Shown: one piece after another, positions 63,477-64,000 of the stretch
Layout of the letters: each line of letters opens with the position of its first letter
Position numbering within the stretch: position 1 is the stretch's first letter
Assembly: GCF_023721715.1 (NCBI RefSeq)
Contig: NZ_JAMDLG010000017.1
Coordinates: 1 to 64,000, forward strand
Direction of reading: 5' to 3'
DNA from: Parasegetibacter sp. NRK P23
GTDB taxonomy: Bacteria; Bacteroidota; Bacteroidia; Chitinophagales; Chitinophagaceae
Length of the DNA: 64,000 bases
The notes under the pieces: generated by a model
Database searches by the model: none
Seen by the model: only the letters and a program-made list of their open reading frames with translations
What the model was told of the DNA's origin: nothing
Made by a program: the position numbers and the translations under genes

Positions 63477-64000
63477 TCAGAATCCGAATTCAAGTTCAGC
63501 GGGTGGTAAAGGCAGCACATACCGCGCGGAAGGATAGGTTCCGTTTACACCAGGCACCGCCGTACCATTCCTTCTTTTGAAGTAGAAGAACAGTTGTCCT
63601 TCAGAAGGAAATTCTTTCCAGTATTCTTTCCTGATCTCCTCCTGAATCTGGTCTGCGGTGAGTGATGCCGACAAAGGAGCGGTAACGCCCCTGCTGGCGC
63701 GAACAGCTGTAAGGTAGCTGGTGGCTTTGGCCGGATCCGTCGTTTTAAGGCATTCGGCGGCGATATAATACATTTCAGGAATCCTGATGAGTGGCATTCT
63801 TTTCGCGTACGCTTCCGTCATCCCATTGGGCTGATACAGTTTTCCGAAGAATATTTTCGGTGTCGGCAGGTTAGAAAGGTTCCGGATCAGGTACACGAGC
63901 CTGTAATCCGCAGCACCGATGGAGCCCGATTCAAATTGCTGCGTCAGCCGCGATGAATTGACGGTGAGCGTGGTCTGGAAACGGCTGGAATCCAGCAAGT
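63477..64000 (-). CDS. SusD-like lipoprotein, C-terminal part (cut by window edge)
   Basis: The final 174 or so residues of a SusD/RagB-type lipoprotein, running off the right edge. Characteristic segments are RMPLIRIPEMYYIAAECLK and KEYWKEFPSEGQLFFYFKRR, and the end is in ARYVLPLPPAELEFGF. The N-terminal part and the partner SusC lie outside. It heads the visible SusD-DUF4843-PKD-TlpA-TlpA part of a fourth SusCD system. Confidence 0.9.
   Translation of the reverse strand, partial: LLDSSRFQTTLTVNSSRLTQQFESGSIGAADYRLVYLIRNLSNLPTPKIFFGKLYQPNGMTEAYAKRMPLIRIPEMYYIAAECLKTTDPAKATSYLTAVRASRGVTAPLSASLTADQIQEEIRKEYWKEFPSEGQLFFYFKRRNGTAVPGVNGTYPSARYVLPLPPAELEFGF

Overview
The window comes from a Bacteroidota chromosome, most likely a Chitinophagaceae relative. 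The evidence is three SusC/SusD outer-membrane systems, DUF5689, DUF4843, DUF4476 and PKD-like lipoproteins, an ECF sigma/FecR pair, Gld-type ABC genes, and promoters of the Bacteroidota form TTTG-N19/21-TAnnTTTG. No phage, transposase, CRISPR array or complete rRNA gene was seen. The left edge holds three tandem promoters and a leader that point out of the window, probably into an rRNA operon.

Region by region. 0.4-5.3 kb: truA, a secreted DUF4476 protein and a divergent M1 aminopeptidase. 5.8-30.1 kb: a long leftward array that reads as a glycerophosphodiester/phospholipid-glycerol utilisation locus. It holds glpD, glpT, susC, susD, DUF5689, then (after an internal terminator) a PLD-like lipoprotein, a metallophosphoesterase, an SGNH esterase and a glycerophosphodiester phosphodiesterase. 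Just upstream is a second susC-susD-DUF5689 set preceded by a decayed glpT, so the block was duplicated and partly lost. PadR-glpK-MATE lies upstream of that. 30.2-32.1 kb: LemA with two TPM-domain proteins. 32.1-37.5 kb: two GAPDH paralogues and pgk, interrupted by a DUF3472/DUF5077 gene flanked by identical 31-nt repeats. 37.7 kb: tRNA-Glu(TTC). 37.9-41.4 kb: small hypotheticals, a DinB-like protein, an AraC regulator and an aldo/keto reductase.

41.5-56.6 kb: one leftward array that joins ECF sigma, FecR, an STN-containing SusC, SusD, a small lipoprotein, an ABC ATPase, a fused ABC permease/GldG protein, two tandem MutS-like ATPases without mismatch-recognition domains, and an S41 protease. 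This is the most unusual assembly in the window. 56.8-58.2 kb: a Crp/Fnr-type regulator and a fatty acid hydroxylase on the + strand. 58.3-64 kb: two TlpA-like thioredoxins, a PKD-like lipoprotein, a DUF4843 lipoprotein and the C-terminal part of a SusD, the distal end of another SusCD operon that continues past the right edge.

Proposed pathway for the first large locus (inference): SusC/SusD bring glycerol-phosphate-containing material across the outer membrane. The SGNH esterase, PLD-like protein, phosphoesterase and GDPD process it in the envelope. GlpT imports glycerol-3-phosphate, GlpK phosphorylates free glycerol, and GlpD feeds dihydroxyacetone phosphate to the glycolytic enzymes encoded nearby (GAPDH, PGK).
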